Shown in pieces: positions 60,578 to 64,000 of a DNA stretch of 64,000 bases. Source of the DNA: Flavobacterium sp. GTDB lineage: Bacteria; Bacteroidota; Bacteroidia; Flavobacteriales; Flavobacteriaceae. The notes under the pieces were generated by a model, which was not told the DNA's origin, ran no database searches, and worked only from the letters and a program-made list of their open reading frames with translations. A program made the position numbers and the translations under genes. The stretch lies in contig JAHEZJ010000007.1 of the NCBI GenBank assembly GCA_023251135.1, positions 20,488-84,487 on the forward strand, read 5' to 3'. Within the stretch, counting starts at the first letter, position 1, and every line of letters begins with the position of its first letter.

Positions 60578-61239
60578 TTTTTTAATTGGTTATAAAGATA
60601 ATACTCAACGATTAATAAATTAGGAATCCAGCCCAGCCATGCAATAATTTGATAGACATCCATAGGTGCTGGTTGAAACAAATATACAAGAATAACCTTC
60701 CAAAAACGTAATGTTATTGCAGAAAATGTTAAAGCAAAACTTCGCAACATAAAGGCTTTATGCTGCTCGATGTTTTTGTTTTTTATAGAAGAAAAACCTT
60801 TGAGTGTAAAATAAAACCAAAGAAGTGACAAAGTAGTAAAAGAGATTTTAGAGTAAAGACCACCGTTTGCAAAAAGACCAATAAAGAAACCAGAAGGCGC
60901 ACTTAAAAAAAGCACTACCAAAACATAAAATTTACCGATATTTCTATGTGTTGCGGGATATTTTTTTAAAATAGTAGCATTAAACTGAAAGAAACCGGCA
61001 AACAAAATAAAAATAGCTGAGTAAACATGAACGTAAAATATTGGATAATAAAAAGGAATCTGGCTAATCTCGGTTTGCTTTATTTGAAGAAAAGCGATGT
61101 CACTTTTTAGCGGTATATATTGCCATGTTATTTTAATCATTAGAATGAAAAAAAAACTAAAGCAAATAGTCCAGATGAGTCGCAATGAGTGCCAAAGATT
61201 CTTTTTCAATTTTTGATTGAGTGTATTTAGGTTGTTCAA
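60574..61239 (-). CDS. DUF2306 membrane protein
   Basis: 221 residues with about six membrane segments. The segment HVYSAIFILFAGFFQFN with KKYPATHRNIGKFYVLVVLFLSAPSGFFIGLFANGG matches DUF2306 (a family of heme- or quinone-like membrane proteins with a conserved HR-x-x-G block). Function is unknown. It starts a two-gene unit with the YARHG gene. Confidence 0.86.
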   Translation of the reverse strand: MNNLNTLNQKLKKNLWHSLRLIWTICFSFFFILMIKITWQYIPLKSDIAFLQIKQTEISQIPFYYPIFYVHVYSAIFILFAGFFQFNATILKKYPATHRNIGKFYVLVVLFLSAPSGFFIGLFANGGLYSKISFTTLSLLWFYFTLKGFSSIKNKNIEQHKAFMLRSFALTFSAITLRFWKVILVYLFQPAPMDVYQIIAWLGWIPNLLIVEYYLYNQLKK

Positions 61240-61317
61240 ATATAAAAAATCCCTAACTACATTTGCAATTAGGGATTAGATATTATTTCTGGATTTTGTA
61301 CAGAATCAATGTCAGGT

Positions 61318-62277
61318 TTATAAAGTATAGTTCAAATTAATACTCCATCTGTAATTGGCTTCCATATTGCCATTGGATAGGTTTTGAGTAATAGGAAGCA
61401 TTGCATTTAAACCGATTGAAAATTTATCTTTTCCGGCTTCAATACCAAATTTTCCAAACAAAATATCACCGGCTGTATTGGGTAAATTCAGATTGTGCTG
61501 TTTATTCGTTTGGTAAAGTTCTCCTGCCAGCCCGGCTTGCGGAACAATCTGAATCGATTTTGTATCAAACAAATAAAAGAAGGTTGCGGCATAGTTAAAC
61601 TGATCACCGTACTGGTAATTTTTGCTGTTTTGTGTTTTAAAAATATAATTCAGCGTAGTGTTTAATCCCAAGTTTTTATGTTTCACTACGTATTCTGAAA
61701 CCAATGGAAAGTCCCAGCTTCCGGTTCCTAATTGGAAACTCTGGTTGACGCTTCCTAAATTGTTGGACTCTGTAAATTTTCCAGTTGGAATTTTAACACC
61801 ACCACCCAGATTTATTTTATGCGTAAAGAATGTACTGTCCTTTTGTGTTTCAAAAACCGTGTACAAAGCCATTACCGTAATATCTCCTAAACCGGCAATA
61901 CTTTCGGTTCCGGCGGTTAGTTTTCTTTCATGAAAATGATAGGGAACCAATGCCGAAATTTGTACTTTTTCTGTAAGCGGGATGCGCGCCCATGCCTGAA
62001 CCGTATTGAAATTTTCATCAATCCAAGGAGAGTTTGCAAAAATCCCGTCACGGCTGGTATAACTTTGTTTGAAATATCGGAGCCCTACAAAATTGTTGTT
62101 CAGCATTGAGCTAAACCCCATACTCCCGCCACTTGCAGAACAGCCACAGGCATCACAGTCAAAATCTTCCATCAGGGCCATACGTTGGAAAGTGAAGGCA
62201 GAAATACTGTCTTTTGCGGTGAAACTAAAGACCGATAAACCAGTCAGAAGGGTGAACATTACTAGTATCTTTTTCAT
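61318..62277 (-). CDS. Outer-membrane transporter-like protein with CxxCxC motif
   Basis: 319 residues with a signal peptide (about 1-20). Just after it lies FDCDACGCSASGGSMG, with Cys41, Cys44 and Cys46 in a CxxCxC pattern that looks metal-binding. The rest is a beta-barrel of the phenol/MetA-pathway transporter type (FNTVQAWARIPLTEKVQISALVPYHF, HKINLGGGVKIPTGKF, NLGLNTTLNYIFKTQ, YRWSINLNYTL). It lies downstream of the MbnH-like gene on the same strand, which suggests metal traffic across the outer membrane. Confidence 0.82.
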   Translation of the reverse strand: MKKILVMFTLLTGLSVFSFTAKDSISAFTFQRMALMEDFDCDACGCSASGGSMGFSSMLNNNFVGLRYFKQSYTSRDGIFANSPWIDENFNTVQAWARIPLTEKVQISALVPYHFHERKLTAGTESIAGLGDITVMALYTVFETQKDSTFFTHKINLGGGVKIPTGKFTESNNLGSVNQSFQLGTGSWDFPLVSEYVVKHKNLGLNTTLNYIFKTQNSKNYQYGDQFNYAATFFYLFDTKSIQIVPQAGLAGELYQTNKQHNLNLPNTAGDILFGKFGIEAGKDKFSIGLNAMLPITQNLSNGNMEANYRWSINLNYTL

Positions 62278-62457
62278 TTTAATTTTTTTTAGAAGCTAAT
62301 CCCGCTTTCGGCTTTATCTTTTGTGGTGAAAAAAATCACCCCAAAAGGATACCGCCTCTATCGGGGCTAGGACTTCGGTTTTCATTATGTTTTTTTGGGC
62401 TGTAGCCTGCACAGATTTTCACAGATGAAAAGTACCGGGCAGACTATTACCATATTT

Positions 62458-63498
62458 TTAATATTCAGCAAAACGTTTGTTGGTCAGGTAGTCTGTATCG
62501 GTTAACGTTTTAAGGAAAGCGATGATTTGCTTTTTATCCGTTTCAGAAAGTGTAATTCCAAACTTTCCGTTTTGTTTTAATATCGGATCCAGAGTTGGCG
62601 AAGATTCTATGCCGCGTGCATAGTGCTCTAAAACACCTTCCAAAGTGCCAAATCGTCCGTCGTGCATATAAGGTCCTGAGACTTCTACATTGCGTAAACT
62701 GGGCACTTTAAATTTGTAATAATCGCTCGCTAGCTCAGTGACTTTATATCTTCCAACATCATTGATCATTGGGTTTACGGCCAGGCCGTTGTTGCGAAAT
62801 GAGTTGTCCGTCTGTAAGTCGGTGGCATGACAGGAAGCACATTTTGATTTGAATAAATCATATCCGGCCAATTCATCAGCGGTTAAAGTTCCGCCGGCTT
62901 CTTTTCGTCTGTATTTGTCAAACTTTGAATTGGAAGAAGTTACCATAACCATAAACTGCGAAAGTGCTTTCAGCATATTTTCGGTTGAGATTTCTCCATC
63001 GGTAAAAGCCTGTCCAAATAATTTTTGGTATTCCTTGTCGCCTTTCATCATCTTTAAAATGGCATTCAAATCGCCATTCATTTCGATAATACTTGTTAGG
63101 GGAACGATAGGTTGCAGGTCTAAATGGTCTGCGGCTCCATCGTACATAAATATCGGCTGATAGGCCAGATTCTGAATCGATGGCGTGTTTCGAGTTCCCT
63201 GAGCATCGTTTACACCGTGACTTACGGTGTGTCCGTGATGGGTGAAAGCATTGGCCTGTATGTGACAAAAGCCACAGGATACCACTCCGTCTGACGCTAA
63301 ACGTCCGTCATAGAATAGTTTTTTACCCAGTTCAAATCCTTTTTCGGTCGGGGGATTTTGCGCAAGATTATAGGCTAAAGCAGGAAAATTGGAAGGTACT
63401 GTAAATTCTAAAGGAAGGTTTACATACTCCTCTTCCTGATCAGAGCAGCTCCACATCAGCGGAAGCAGCAACCATAGAAAATGTTTTATTTTCAGCAT
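62458..63498 (-). CDS. MbnH-like diheme cytochrome c peroxidase family lipoprotein
   Basis: 346 residues, normal for the MauG/CcpA superfamily. Signal ends in MWSC (Cys18). Heme sites are CGFCH (75-79) and CASCH (220-224). NAFTHHGHTVSHGVNDAQGTRNTPSIQNLA follows the first, and VEVSGPYMHDGRFGTLEGVLEHY is near the end. Such enzymes can oxidise a Trp in partner MbnP, and an MbnP-type gene lies upstream (63736 on). The reaction is inferred from family and position. Confidence 0.88.
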   Translation of the reverse strand: MLKIKHFLWLLLPLMWSCSDQEEEYVNLPLEFTVPSNFPALAYNLAQNPPTEKGFELGKKLFYDGRLASDGVVSCGFCHIQANAFTHHGHTVSHGVNDAQGTRNTPSIQNLAYQPIFMYDGAADHLDLQPIVPLTSIIEMNGDLNAILKMMKGDKEYQKLFGQAFTDGEISTENMLKALSQFMVMVTSSNSKFDKYRRKEAGGTLTADELAGYDLFKSKCASCHATDLQTDNSFRNNGLAVNPMINDVGRYKVTELASDYYKFKVPSLRNVEVSGPYMHDGRFGTLEGVLEHYARGIESSPTLDPILKQNGKFGITLSETDKKQIIAFLKTLTDTDYLTNKRFAEY

Positions 63499-63735
63499 GA
63501 TTTTTTAAGTGTAAAAAGAGTAAAGAGAATTTTTCCGTCATTGTTTACACGAGTTGATGCAAAGCAGAACTGGCCGGATTTTTTTACGAGAATTACTCTT
63601 TGATTTGCAGAAGCAGCAATATTATTTCCAGTTACCAGTATCCTTTTGTGTCCATTTTAGCGGACACAAAAGATAAGGTAGGTTGGAAAAGCTCAGGTTT
63701 TGTTTCGCCTGAGGTTTGTGCTTCTTAAAAATAAA
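63499..63735 (-). other. Intergenic region between the MbnP and MbnH-like genes
   Basis: 237 bp on the transcript path. It holds a perfect 11-bp hairpin, CTTTTGTGTCC (63643-63653) with GGACACAAAAG (63662-63672), and a smaller one, CTCAGG/CCTGAG (about 63699-63720). They may control readthrough from MbnP into the peroxidase gene. Confidence 0.6.
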
Positions 63736-64000
63736 TTAGTCGTTATGTACGTGGTCTACTCTAAACATTGTCGAAATGTTTTGAGTGATCAATGGCAGTT
63801 TTGCACCACCCATAATCATAGCGCCCATGCCGCCCATATTGTTATCGGAAAGTTTGATTTTGTTCTGACCGTCAATTATTTTAGAAAGATCTGTAATAAT
63901 ATGAACCGCCGGAGTAATGTTGGAACGAACCAAAGCTTTTGTTGGAAAATCTACAGTTACTTCAGTGTAGTTGTAATCTGTTCCTGTTTTTCCGGTATGA
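63736..64000 (-). CDS. MbnP family protein (C-terminal part, cut by window end)
   Basis: The frame runs from the stop at 63736 to the window end without interruption; the N-terminus lies beyond 64000. The readable 87 residues include TGTDYNYTEVTVDF, ALVRSNITPAVHIITDLSKI, MGGMGAMIMGG and the ending TMFRVDHVHND, the pattern I associate with MbnP (metallo-mystery pair) proteins. MbnP binds copper after its partner MbnH oxidises a Trp to kynurenine. The critical Trp is not in the visible part. Confidence 0.8.
   Translation of the reverse strand, partial: HTGKTGTDYNYTEVTVDFPTKALVRSNITPAVHIITDLSKIIDGQNKIKLSDNNMGGMGAMIMGGAKLPLITQNISTMFRVDHVHND

Noticed and set aside
62278-62457. Possible small RNA or regulatory element between the diheme and barrel genes
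   Set aside because: Some repeated words (GCACAGATTTTCACAGATG) are seen, but no stable stem with T-run or conserved motif that I can support.

Overview
The window reads as a chromosomal segment of a Flavobacterium-like member of the Bacteroidota. Reasons: AT-rich DNA, TAnnTTTG-type -7 promoter elements (clearest before grpE, mtaB, the MATE gene, the AEC gene and trmH) with few Shine-Dalgarno sequences, SusC-type N-termini (carboxypeptidase-like regulatory domain plus TonB plug), many lipoproteins with the pattern hydrophobic-SC, and family-level protein similarity throughout. No phage, integrase, transposase or CRISPR array was seen; most of the window is ordinary core and accessory chromosome.

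Layout. 1-9 kb: dnaA, a thioesterase, an IMPACT/YigZ protein, a HAD hydrolase overlapping ribD, a GNAT, prmC, an orphan MacB-type permease and hisS. 9-15 kb: tRNA-Trp(CCA), grpE-dnaJ behind a textbook Bacteroidota promoter, a NatAB-like ABC exporter, and a sigma-54-type response regulator without a DNA-binding domain. 15-23 kb: a one-domain DEAD-like protein, hydrolases, acetyltransferases, mtaB and small hypotheticals. 23-28 kb: an ECF sigma factor followed by three proteins that each carry a TonB-plug-like module (an anti-sigma-like membrane protein, a von Willebrand protein and a free plug). 28-35 kb: prolyl oligopeptidase, PPK2, a PhoX-like lipoprotein and an imelysin-like/diheme peroxidase fusion. 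35-40 kb: outer-membrane barrels and a LytS/LytTR two-component pair. 40-50 kb: MATE exporter, LTA-synthase-like sulfatase, MeaB, an Rrf2/oxidoreductase pair, Crp/DoxX, AEC transporter and 1-Cys peroxiredoxin. 50-56 kb: GH19 chitinase, a KefB-type antiporter plus a decayed relic of a second copy, purB and a sirtuin. 56-59 kb: APS kinase, Asp/Asn beta-hydroxylase and sulfotransferase, then a TrmH-family methyltransferase. 59-64 kb: YARHG lipoprotein, DUF2306 protein, and a cluster of outer-membrane protein, MbnH-like diheme protein and MbnP (cut by the window end).

Strongest leads. (i) The cysC / beta-hydroxylase / sulfotransferase set could make PAPS, hydroxylate a target and sulfate it. (ii) The MbnP/MbnH-like pair has an outer-membrane protein with a CxxCxC motif, suggesting metal (copper) handling. 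(iii) The sigma factor cluster shares TonB-plug modules. (iv) Two nearly identical 17-bp palindromes precede the Rrf2 gene and its neighbour. (v) Three phased ACYAAT motifs lie in front of the gene next to a LytTR regulator. (vi) Many intergenic spacers consist of degenerate short-word repeats folding into long imperfect hairpins, in several dispersed families.

All family assignments come from reading motifs, without database searches. Residue positions are hand-counted.
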